A stretch of DNA of 48,819 nt from Bacteroidales bacterium (lineage in GTDB: Bacteria; Bacteroidota; Bacteroidia; Bacteroidales; Bacteroidaceae), in assembly GCA_015654535.1 (NCBI GenBank), contig JAATGU010000046.1:1-48819 (forward strand), given 5' to 3'. Position 1 is the stretch's first letter, and every line of letters begins with the position of its first letter. The notes beneath the pieces were generated by a model, which saw nothing but the letters and a program-made list of their open reading frames with translations, did no database searches and was not told the origin of the DNA. Positions 22,174 to 29,416 of the stretch are shown here, in pieces. The position numbers and the translations under genes are program-made.

Positions 22174-23205
22174 TCAATCTTGTATGAACTCAAAATCGAT
22201 CAAAGTTCTCTCTATTTGAGAAAATAATGATTCTTTATAAAGATTTGCACGAGTCTTATTCTTAGTAAAACTAATTGACCGAAGTTTGTATTTATATAAA
22301 GCATTCACTTCTGAAACTTTAAATATATCTTTTAAAACAGGACAAAATATAGCACTACTATCAACTGCCTTAACGGGTATAACATAGTTATACAAAATCT
22401 GTTTATTCTGATAAAAATCATTTGAATCATAATAAAATGATGATAAATATTTTATTCCACTAATTTTATGGGAACAAGCTGGGGGATGATTATCATTCAT
22501 TATACTAATAATTGAGTGCAAAAGCAATTCTGGAAATATATATTCAAATTTATGTTTCTTTTTATCATCACTCACTTTAATGGAACACAAGCAGAATAAA
22601 ATAATCTGTAAAAAGTGGCCTTCTTTCTCTATTTTAGAAGGAAAATCAACATTAAAAAAATATAGCCCTTTTTGATTCCTAAAAGCAGCAAAATTAACTT
22701 TCCATATATCTGGGCACCTTGTTTCCATCCAGCAGTCATATAGCGAAGAGCCTAAGTATAAACAAGGGAATCCATCAATGCTATAACGTTGTTTAGATAT
22801 ATTTTCTAATTTATTAAAAGGGTTATGAAAAAGGTCCTTCCGCTCTAAATTCATATATTCTTCAGAAGGTCGCATTCGATAGAGGATATTAAGAGGTTCT
22901 AGTTTTGTTATAAAATCATCTAAGTCACCTTTAATTAAGTCACATAATGCGCGATAAGTATCAAATGTATTTCCAGTATTATATAGCCCTATAATCGAAT
23001 TAAATTTTTCGCTATATACATCAATCACACCACGAAGAATAGCATCCGACTGAAACAGAATGCACCGATCTGATTTCTCTGTGTTCAATAGATAATCTCT
23101 CATTGTATCTATAACGATATCTAATGACTCCTTTATTTTTTTTATTCCAATATTTTTTTTTACTATTCTTTTATGAAGCTCTTCTAAATTATTCCATTCA
23201 TTCAT
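22174..23205 (-). CDS. RES-domain protein, probable NAD-degrading effector
   Basis: A 343-residue protein. The N-terminal about 100 residues are helical and unassigned. From residue 108 a RES-type fold is visible: LYRMRPSEEY (Arg110/Arg112), NISKQRYSIDGFPCLYLGSS (Arg140, Tyr150) and the Glu of CWMET (about 161). These are the arginine-tyrosine-glutamate landmarks of the ADP-ribosyltransferase-like RES fold. RES toxins of Xre-RES toxin-antitoxin pairs break down NAD+ by phosphorolysis; here there is no adjacent Xre antitoxin and the protein is twice the usual length. It lies just past the terminator of the RT-associated RNA, opposite the SIR2 gene, so another NAD-directed defence effector is suggested. 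The RES call is by motif, without a profile search. Confidence 0.65.
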   Translation of the reverse strand: MNEWNNLEELHKRIVKKNIGIKKIKESLDIVIDTMRDYLLNTEKSDRCILFQSDAILRGVIDVYSEKFNSIIGLYNTGNTFDTYRALCDLIKGDLDDFITKLEPLNILYRMRPSEEYMNLERKDLFHNPFNKLENISKQRYSIDGFPCLYLGSSLYDCWMETRCPDIWKVNFAAFRNQKGLYFFNVDFPSKIEKEGHFLQIILFCLCSIKVSDDKKKHKFEYIFPELLLHSIISIMNDNHPPACSHKISGIKYLSSFYYDSNDFYQNKQILYNYVIPVKAVDSSAIFCPVLKDIFKVSEVNALYKYKLRSISFTKNKTRANLYKESLFSQIERTLIDFEFIQD

Positions 23206-23228
23206 AGCAACGTCAATATAATTTATGC

Positions 23229-23261
23229 AAAAAAAAGGCGCAAGCCCTGTGCGCTTTTTTT
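23229..23261. terminator. Bidirectional intrinsic terminator between RT-associated RNA and RES gene
   Basis: GGCGCA (23237-23242) and TGCGC (23250-23254) close a stem around CAAGCCCTG, flanked by runs of A on one side and T on the other. It therefore reads as GC hairpin plus poly-U in both directions. For the minus strand it ends the transcript from the RT genes only 24 bases before the RES start; RES expression would then need read-through or its own promoter inside those bases. Confidence 0.85.
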
Positions 23262-23337
23262 AGACATTTCTGATTAAAAAAACATCTTAACCGGCATTGT
23301 GTGTAATAGAGCTGGGCTATCCGGCATATGATTTTGT
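23229..23337 (-). ncRNA. Putative DRT3 non-coding RNA containing an ACACACA template-like motif
   Basis: Directly after the second RT stop (23338) the minus strand has no open frame but has structure. ATGCCGG occurs twice (23321-23327 and 23291-23297), and the self-complementary CCGG parts can pair. Between them ATAG-CCCAGCT-CTAT forms a small hairpin followed by TTACACACAATG, with ACACACA at 23298-23304 in a single-stranded position. The segment ends in the terminator at 23229-23261. Recent work on DRT type 3, as I recall it, describes an ncRNA with a conserved ACACAC template copied by Drt3a into poly(GT). Position, motif and terminator all fit; the exact 5' end is unknown. Confidence 0.6.
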
Positions 23338-25416
23338 TCAATAGACCTCAGAACTAGATTTCATTTTACTTGCTTTGAAAAGACTAAAATCCTTCCACTT
23401 CACAAAGATATTAAATCCTTTTTCATATGCTACTATTAACTCTTGTTTTTCTTCCTCTGTTAGATATGTAAATTTAAGTATAGTATCTTTATATTTATCA
23501 TCTATAAACGGTGCAGTTAGTATTGATACCAACAGATACAAACCTTCAGTACTATCAGTAATATCATCCACATCCTTTTCTATTTCTTTAAGTCTTTGAA
23601 TAATCCAGTATCTTATTAATCGATCCAGTTTGTTATTGCAATCGCTACGCTGTAATATATGCAACATAGATAATATAATCATAAAATTTAGGTTCTTCGG
23701 AAATTCACCATTCGTATCAAGGCCAAAATACTTTTCCCAATGAATATCTTGAGCACGTAAACATATAGGAAGATCATTTTGTAATAGCATTAGATTAATT
23801 ATTTCAAGAGATGTCGATGCTTCATAAGTGTTTTGAGATAGTACTTGTTTCAGTTCATCATGCAAAGATTTATAAAATATCATTTGATTATCAGTTGAGA
23901 ATATGCAACATTTCTGTCCATCAATAAAATATTTCCCAATGAAATATTTTATAAGCGTTTCTAAAATTGTTACAACCTTTATGCTGGCACTCATTCTCAT
24001 ATCACAATTTAATATATAAAAACAAATGTCTATAATTTCTCTAGCAAACTCAACAAATGAAGTTTCATATTTACTTGCTATCTTTCGACCTGTCGCATCA
24101 ATAGTATTTTGTTTTTCCGCTTCAATATATTCTACATATATATTATTGAAATCTTTTATACTTTCAACCAGCTTATATTGAAGACAAGTAAGAATTTTAG
24201 AAGATATATTACAAAGTTCTACATCGTTTTCAACTAATACGGTCTTGATGTCTTGTATCACATAGCGAGAATCAGTTTTAAATGGAACATCATACCAATC
24301 TTCATTTGCCATGCTCAATCCCTTCAGGGTATTGAGCCGATTTTCGAACATTTTTTCAAAGGAAAGCTGAATACTTCTTTTTGCAATGGTTACTTTATCA
24401 AAAAATGGCCTACAAGGAAAGAATCTTAATTTTTTCGAATTAATAGACAATTTCCAAGAAGTCAATTCATCCATGTAACAACTCATAAAAATAGTCTTTA
24501 CCATAGAATTTTTATAAAACAAAAAGCCATCATCTACATATCTAAAAAATTCATAATCAGAATGAATATATAGTTTCTCCTTTATCATTTTTAATTCAAC
24601 TTTTCTATCTATCTCTTGAAGAATAAGCTCAGTAAAAATTCTAGAGAATTCAGGCCCGATCAAGATGCCATGCTTTTCAGTTTCTCCCTTTTTATCGTTC
24701 GTTTTATCAGGCTCAAACATTTCTATTTGCATTTCTGTAAATAATCCAGTAAAAATAGATTTATCTGTATCTACACCGAATACTGCACGAGAAAGATTTT
24801 GGGGGATTATATTGTCGAAGCAATGCTTTAGATCAGTTCTTAGCATAAACGGAAATTTTTTTTCAGCTCTTTGGTATTTATAATCCTCAAAAAATCCATT
24901 TATGTTTTGATATCTTTTGTATGCAAAGAAATGTTTTTGTGCATCTTCCTGCTCGCCTTTTAGGACCTCTTTTTCTGCAATATTATCAGGAAGGAATCGT
25001 TTTAACTGGCGCATGTATTGCGCTTCTTTATAAGGATAGCGTATAGAATAATTACTTTTCCCGCAAAAATAGATTATGAGCTCTTTATATTTTTCGTAAA
25101 AATATGTCACACGAAACTGCATCAATGGATGAATGAGTGTAAGAGAACGTATTTCACCTTCAGACGATTTCCTAATTTTATAGAGATAGCTTTTCTTAGG
25201 CTTATCGGAAGTTCCAGATAATAAACGTAAAAGTATTTTTATTCCCTTGTCACTCGTCGTAGAATACAATCTATTATTTTTATCGATCTTTACTTTGTAT
25301 CTTTGCGCAATAGCATATAAATCGTTATTGGAAAATATGAGGGGCAGTTCATACGGCAAAACCTCACTTAATAATGCTCTATACTTTGAATGTGTTATGG
25401 CAACCTTTTTATTCAT
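23338..25416 (-). CDS. Reverse transcriptase, second RT of a DRT type 3-like pair (probable Drt3b)
   Basis: A 692-residue protein. The RT core has motif A FMLRTDLKHCFDNI (catalytic Asp195), motif B around HGILIGPEFSRIFTEL (249-264) and motif C FRYVDDGFLFY (YVDD 293-296), so all three catalytic aspartates are present. About 390 residues follow motif C and are predicted almost wholly helical, as in abortive-infection-type (UG) RTs, rather than a maturase or endonuclease domain. It starts 8 bases inside the end of the upstream RT gene, so the two are co-translated. In DRT3 the second, larger RT (Drt3b) makes poly(AC) without a nucleic-acid template. a/b assignment here is by order and size. Confidence 0.8.
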   Translation of the reverse strand: MNKKVAITHSKYRALLSEVLPYELPLIFSNNDLYAIAQRYKVKIDKNNRLYSTTSDKGIKILLRLLSGTSDKPKKSYLYKIRKSSEGEIRSLTLIHPLMQFRVTYFYEKYKELIIYFCGKSNYSIRYPYKEAQYMRQLKRFLPDNIAEKEVLKGEQEDAQKHFFAYKRYQNINGFFEDYKYQRAEKKFPFMLRTDLKHCFDNIIPQNLSRAVFGVDTDKSIFTGLFTEMQIEMFEPDKTNDKKGETEKHGILIGPEFSRIFTELILQEIDRKVELKMIKEKLYIHSDYEFFRYVDDGFLFYKNSMVKTIFMSCYMDELTSWKLSINSKKLRFFPCRPFFDKVTIAKRSIQLSFEKMFENRLNTLKGLSMANEDWYDVPFKTDSRYVIQDIKTVLVENDVELCNISSKILTCLQYKLVESIKDFNNIYVEYIEAEKQNTIDATGRKIASKYETSFVEFAREIIDICFYILNCDMRMSASIKVVTILETLIKYFIGKYFIDGQKCCIFSTDNQMIFYKSLHDELKQVLSQNTYEASTSLEIINLMLLQNDLPICLRAQDIHWEKYFGLDTNGEFPKNLNFMIILSMLHILQRSDCNNKLDRLIRYWIIQRLKEIEKDVDDITDSTEGLYLLVSILTAPFIDDKYKDTILKFTYLTEEEKQELIVAYEKGFNIFVKWKDFSLFKASKMKSSSEVY

Positions 25417-26905
25417 GAAAATCCCTTTTTATTATTCTAAAATAATGCGCAGGAATTCTATGCATCCTACGACTTTTATACCCCTCTTCAAATGAAAAAT
25501 TATCGCATATATGCTTTTTTATTTTTTCAATATATTCTATTTGCATATTTTTGTTATCAAAATAAAACATTTTTTCCGATATAGATTTATCATTTATTTT
25601 CTCTACTTGTTTTTTAAGATATTCATCTAGTTCTTTCAACTGAGTTAATTCCGATAAGAAACGATGCTTGAAATACACTCCACTTAATATATCATTTTTT
25701 GTGCCACTTAATCTATAATTACCAGTAAGGAACTGTAGTTCTTTATATAATTTCGACAAAGGTTGAATATATTTTTTTTTAGTTTTATTCTCTATTTTGG
25801 GCTTTGAAGAAGCATAATTAAGATAAATATCAAAAGCTTTTTCTATTTTTTCTTTGTATTTTGTCACTTTCTTATCAGTAAGATAAAATTGTACTTTATT
25901 CTCTTTTTTTCCTTCCGTAACTTGAATATTATATCCTAAATAATCAAATCTTATTTCCTTATTTTTAGGTATATCGAAGAGATATGTTTTTTCACTTTCA
26001 TCTTCAGTATGCAATTCCAATTTGTAATAACTAAAAAGAATCTTTAGACGTATAAAAAGTTCTCTTGAAGTATGCATTTCGTCATTTGGTACTGCCAAAA
26101 TTACAATATCATCCACATATCTAGCATAAAAATATACGCCGCTTATACTATTAATACTATTGTCAATATATTTCATGTAAAGTTCAGCAAGATAGGGAGA
26201 AAAACTTAAGCCTCTTGGTATACCTAGATTATTCTTATTATTCTGTGAATTATTATATTTATAAAACACTTGTCTGAGTAATCGTTGTGACTTGGATGGT
26301 ATAAGTGCATCACCTCTGATTTTGTTCATCAAATCATCATTGGGAATAGATTCATAAAATGATTTAATGTCTACTCTCAAAAACATCTTTGGGAAAGGAT
26401 CACGTAAAAGAAGTGACAATTTTTTTAGAATAGAATCCCGACCTTCAGGATAAGTTTTATAGATTTTTTTTATATCAACCATCAATATTTTAGATGCGAT
26501 AAATGATTGTAAATCATTTACAGAATACAGATATTTCTGATCTTCATTTTTTTCCGTCTCAAACTCTATTTTGAAAGTTCGTTTATTAATCTCCGAGGTC
26601 GCATTTTCAGTATAATCTTTATGAAATTTAGTTAACTTTTCTTTTAACAACTCTAATTTATTATTTATTTTTAAAATTGTATAGGGGTCTTTGCTTATTT
26701 TCTTACTGTTTTCTTTTTTTAATTCTGCACGGCAATCTTTCAAACGTTGACTCAAATCAATTAATTTATTGTTCTCATCATCTGATCCAAGAAACCATTT
26801 TTTTTTAATCTGGCCCTTCTTATTAGCTATATTATAGATTTCTTCTATATTATCAAAACTATAGGAGTTTAAATACATTTTTATTCGATTAATGTTTGAG
26901 ATCAA
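25409..26905 (-). CDS. Reverse transcriptase, first RT of a DRT type 3-like pair (probable Drt3a)
   Basis: A 498-residue RT. Motif A is FLRVDIKSFYESI (Asp179), motif B LGIPRGLSFSPYLAELYM (227-244) and motif C YARYVDDIVIL (YVDD 263-266), followed by a thumb-like basic region with FDYLGYNI. The first about 110 residues are helical and charged. There is no group II maturase X/HNH domain, no retron msr/msd pattern upstream and no diversity-generating template/variable repeat, so it fits the defence-associated UG class. Together with the overlapping second RT and the ACACAC-containing RNA downstream, it matches DRT type 3 (UG3 + UG8). It has its own promoter-like box upstream and very A/T-rich codon use. 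Confidence 0.8.
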   Translation of the reverse strand: MISNINRIKMYLNSYSFDNIEEIYNIANKKGQIKKKWFLGSDDENNKLIDLSQRLKDCRAELKKENSKKISKDPYTILKINNKLELLKEKLTKFHKDYTENATSEINKRTFKIEFETEKNEDQKYLYSVNDLQSFIASKILMVDIKKIYKTYPEGRDSILKKLSLLLRDPFPKMFLRVDIKSFYESIPNDDLMNKIRGDALIPSKSQRLLRQVFYKYNNSQNNKNNLGIPRGLSFSPYLAELYMKYIDNSINSISGVYFYARYVDDIVILAVPNDEMHTSRELFIRLKILFSYYKLELHTEDESEKTYLFDIPKNKEIRFDYLGYNIQVTEGKKENKVQFYLTDKKVTKYKEKIEKAFDIYLNYASSKPKIENKTKKKYIQPLSKLYKELQFLTGNYRLSGTKNDILSGVYFKHRFLSELTQLKELDEYLKKQVEKINDKSISEKMFYFDNKNMQIEYIEKIKKHICDNFSFEEGYKSRRMHRIPAHYFRIIKRDFHE

Positions 26906-26937
26906 GACTTCTTACATATATATGAGGAAATTATCTT

Positions 26938-27366
26938 CTACAAATATACACTTTTTCCGTAACAACGATACTCAAATCTTTTATTTGTTAAAAATAGGTG
27001 TAAAAAAGCAATGTTTGTATAACAAAATAGATATCCTTTTTGACGTATAGATGGAACAACTTCATCAAAAAGCCAGTGTTCAAAATGTTCTTTAGAAGGT
27101 AGCTGGGAACGCATAATAAGACGGCATACATTTCCTTCATTGATAAATTTCATCTATTGAGGTCTTCCCATTGAATCTATGACATCTCGAATTACGACCC
27201 CATCTGATTTACAATGCCTTATAACTGCATCGTTTAAATTTGAGTATCCTAAAACCTTTGCAACATCCGTTGAATAAAACAATACTTTGCCATCTTCTTC
27301 AATAGTCCTTACTTCACTAAATGTCTGTTCTTCATCAGACCTAAATTTAAAAATTTCTAACTGCAT
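26938..27366 (-). pseudogene. Bro-N (antirepressor-type) gene with in-frame amber codon and eroded 3' end
   Basis: The frame from 27366 encodes a Bro-N domain: MQLEIFKFRSDEEQTFSEVR, VLFYSTDVAKVLGYSNLNDA, then GRPQ, TAG (27154-27156), and continues in the same frame as MKFINEGNVCRLIMRSQLPS with the typical HFEHWLFDEVVPSIR. In intact relatives this position is normally Gln or Asn, so CAG to TAG is the simplest explanation. After KGYLF the sequence no longer resembles the family. Bro-N proteins are phage DNA-binding antirepressors. The break lies at the border of the RT cassette. Stop-codon recoding is unlikely because other genes here end in TAG. Confidence 0.75.
26941..26948 (-). promoter_or_regulatory. 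Candidate -7 box for the RT operon
   Basis: TATATTTG on the minus strand is a perfect TAnnTTTG box 36 bases before the first RT start, inside the tail of the broken Bro-N gene. The nearest upstream TTTG (26973-26976) is 24 bp away, slightly too far for the usual 19-21 bp. This would give the RT pair transcription independent of the late operon. Confidence 0.5.
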
Positions 27367-27420
27367 AGTAGTTCTTTTAAAAGTTAAAACAGGCTTTAAA
27401 GTTAATAAATATTCTATCAC

Positions 27421-28044
27421 TTACATCTTTAATGTCATTTTTTTTATTGTAATAAACTCAGCCGATACAATTTTAGTATAAGGATTTTTACTAACTATAT
27501 TCTGCCTTCGCTCCTTACAACCATATTTCCAAAGAAATCCGAGAAACCGCTTTGGTACAATATGTTCTTCGTAAATCAGACTGTCCCGGCTCTCTATTCT
27601 GCCATCAAAACTGCTCTTTTTATCAAAGCAACCAACAAAATCAAGCCAGGGATTGGTATAAGTAACACAGCGTAATGTATCCCGAATAAAATTATCGCGT
27701 ATAATAATGCTATCATGTACGGTTCCTTTTAGTTTGTAAATCGTTTCGGTCTGAGTAGTTGAAACATTCTGTAACCTGCTTATATCAGCGTTAAGAGACT
27801 TGATCGTCTGCAAATCGCCCGCTCTGTACTTTTTATATTCGTCAATCGTTAATGTCAGGTCTTTTACTTTGATTGCATTCAGGCTATCGGCTACTTTAAA
27901 CGTGTCTACGGCTGAAAATAGCGTAGACTGATTGTCACTTAGTCTGTCACGGTCAGACGAAACAGACTTTATCCGAGAACATTGCACACCTATAACAGCA
28001 CACAACACAATAAAAACAACTGCTGTAATTATATACTTTTTCAT
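27421..28044 (-). CDS. Spanin-like membrane-anchored coiled-coil protein (DUF6549-like)
   Basis: A 207-residue protein with one N-terminal membrane helix (YIITAVVFIVLCAVIGVQCS) and a long periplasmic coiled coil (about 30-115, DRDRLSDNQSTLF..., LTLTIDEYKKYRAGDLQTIK). This is the layout of inner-membrane spanins such as Rz and of the DUF6549 proteins common in Bacteroides phages. It overlaps the muramidase gene by four bases, giving holin, endolysin and spanin order. It would disrupt the outer envelope at the end of lysis. Spanin function is inferred from architecture and position. Confidence 0.65.
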   Translation of the reverse strand: MKKYIITAVVFIVLCAVIGVQCSRIKSVSSDRDRLSDNQSTLFSAVDTFKVADSLNAIKVKDLTLTIDEYKKYRAGDLQTIKSLNADISRLQNVSTTQTETIYKLKGTVHDSIIIRDNFIRDTLRCVTYTNPWLDFVGCFDKKSSFDGRIESRDSLIYEEHIVPKRFLGFLWKYGCKERRQNIVSKNPYTKIVSAEFITIKKMTLKM

Positions 28045-28601
28045 AAGTTGATGTATTTTTGGTAAGCCTTTTCCAAAGAAATATTGTAAGACTCACGGTT
28101 ATACTTCTTTGCGAGTTCTTTGTAGCCGGAACCGTTATAGATAGAGGCAACCGTATTCCAATCTTTATTATCCAAAGCCTTTTGCAAATTTGCATCTGTA
28201 CCAATGAATTTAATTAGTTGCCACATTTGCCGGTCAAGTCCCTTCTTTGCATCGCCCCACATCGCACCGACTGTTTTATATCCAAACCTTTTCCAGTGAA
28301 AGCCCATGATTTGAGACAACCCGATTGAGGTAGATTCCATTGCAGCTGTAGAATTCTTTTTGAAAGCATCGTTGAATGCCAGCCATTCCTTGCTCTGAAC
28401 ATCTACCTTATTTACGCTCCACAATCCAGAAGGTGCATAAGGAGCATTCCGTTTAAACCAAACTGGCTCAAACTGAATAAGTAACTTTCCAGTTTTATCA
28501 TCAAATCCTTTACCCCCTGTTTCTACTTCAATGAATGCAAGCAAAGCAGCCACATCTTTATAACCGCTTTGCTTTGCTAAACCGATGATTTTACTGTCCA
28601 T
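28041..28601 (-). CDS. Phage N-acetylmuramidase (endolysin)
   Basis: A 186-residue peptidoglycan hydrolase of the N-acetylmuramidase family. It opens with ALLAFIEVETGGKGFDDKTG, where the Glu in IEVE is the expected catalytic acid. The motif LLIQFEPVWFKRNAP and the repeat-like SIGLSQIMGFHWKRFGY are both typical. No signal peptide, so it depends on the holin for access to the cell wall. It overlaps the holin gene by 11 bases and the spanin-like gene by 4. Confidence 0.88.
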   Translation of the reverse strand: MDSKIIGLAKQSGYKDVAALLAFIEVETGGKGFDDKTGKLLIQFEPVWFKRNAPYAPSGLWSVNKVDVQSKEWLAFNDAFKKNSTAAMESTSIGLSQIMGFHWKRFGYKTVGAMWGDAKKGLDRQMWQLIKFIGTDANLQKALDNKDWNTVASIYNGSGYKELAKKYNRESYNISLEKAYQKYINL

Positions 28602-29058
28602 CTTTATTCTTTGCTAAGACGTCAAACACCTGCTTTGCTTTGTCCTCTCCCAATATTCCAATGAGCTGTTGCATCTTCCCCAGCGGATCAGCCGGAGCAT
28701 CCTCTTTCGTCCGTCCTTTCTGCATATTCTCTCTGACCGAATACAATTCAATAGCTGTTTCCGCAATAGCACAGACAATACAGAGAACCGGGATATCAAT
28801 AAAGAAAGATAAACAGGCATCAATCATCATCATAAGAACGAAGTAGATCATATAGTCTTTATCCTTCTGAATAGTCTTTCTAAGACCGAAAGAGGTTGTT
28901 TGAAAATTGCCTAAACGCTTGCTTGCATTGATGCCTGTTCTTAAGTCAAACAAGCTCGCAATGTTAGGGATTAAAGCCATCAGGCCAACTACGAGAAACC
29001 ACATTTCGAGTTGGTGGATATTTCCCGTGAAAATGTAACTGATAAATAGTAATGTCAT
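28591..29058 (-). CDS. Phage holin
   Basis: A 155-residue protein with four likely membrane helices in two pairs: LLFISYIFTG, MWFLVVGLMALIPNIASLFD, YMIYFVLMMMIDACLSFFID, and PVLCIVCAIAETAIELY. A charged C-terminal tail (ENMQKGRTKEDAPADPLGKM) is cytoplasmic. Topology and size match the TcdE/phi-Cph1 class of holins. It forms the lesion that releases the muramidase encoded next. The position before the endolysin supports the call. Confidence 0.8.
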   Translation of the reverse strand: MTLLFISYIFTGNIHQLEMWFLVVGLMALIPNIASLFDLRTGINASKRLGNFQTTSFGLRKTIQKDKDYMIYFVLMMMIDACLSFFIDIPVLCIVCAIAETAIELYSVRENMQKGRTKEDAPADPLGKMQQLIGILGEDKAKQVFDVLAKNKDGQ

Positions 29059-29081
29059 TTTTATTTCTCCTTTCTGATTAA

Positions 29082-29396
29082 TTAATTTGTTTCTACTACC
29101 GGGGTGATCTCCTTTACATAAGCTTCAAACTGTGTCATATACACCGAAGATGTTTCCGAGCCTTTAATTTTAGACTCCAAGGTACCGTTCGCTAAACTAA
29201 TGTTCCCTATGTTCTGAAAATCAGTAACCGTTTGTTCTCCCTCAGGTGTCTGAACCTTGGATGCGATTTGTTTGGATATTTTACAGTTCACCTGGGTTAA
29301 AACACCATTTACCACTGTGTAATCGAGATTATAAAGAACATCTCCGATTGTTTCCGAAGCAACTCTTTGGGTTGTTGTACTTGTTGTTTGTAACAT
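29082..29396 (-). CDS. Small structural or lysis-associated protein (104 aa), unknown
   Basis: Beta-rich, polar, without membrane segments (LYNLDYTVVNGVLTQVNCKI, GSETSSVYMTQFEAYVKEIT). Lies 20 bases after the tail-fibre gene and 23 before the holin gene, on the same transcript. It may be a small tail component or fibre chaperone; not recognised. Confidence 0.6.
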   Translation of the reverse strand: MLQTTSTTTQRVASETIGDVLYNLDYTVVNGVLTQVNCKISKQIASKVQTPEGEQTVTDFQNIGNISLANGTLESKIKGSETSSVYMTQFEAYVKEITPVVETN

Positions 29397-29416
29397 AACT
29401 TTTTGTTTTTAATTAT

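Noticed and set aside
22174..26905. Diversity-generating retroelement
   Set aside because: The RT genes are not accompanied by an Avd gene, and no template/variable repeat pair with A-to-N changes near a fibre gene was seen; both RTs have long helical extensions of the defence type.
25409..26905. Group II intron or retron RT
   Set aside because: No maturase X or HNH domain, no domain V/VI RNA end, and no msr/msd inverted repeats upstream of the RT.
27154..27156. Amber codon reassigned to glutamine as in some crAss-like phages
   Set aside because: Other genes in the same phage end in TAG (for example at 13805-13807), so genome-wide reassignment is unlikely.
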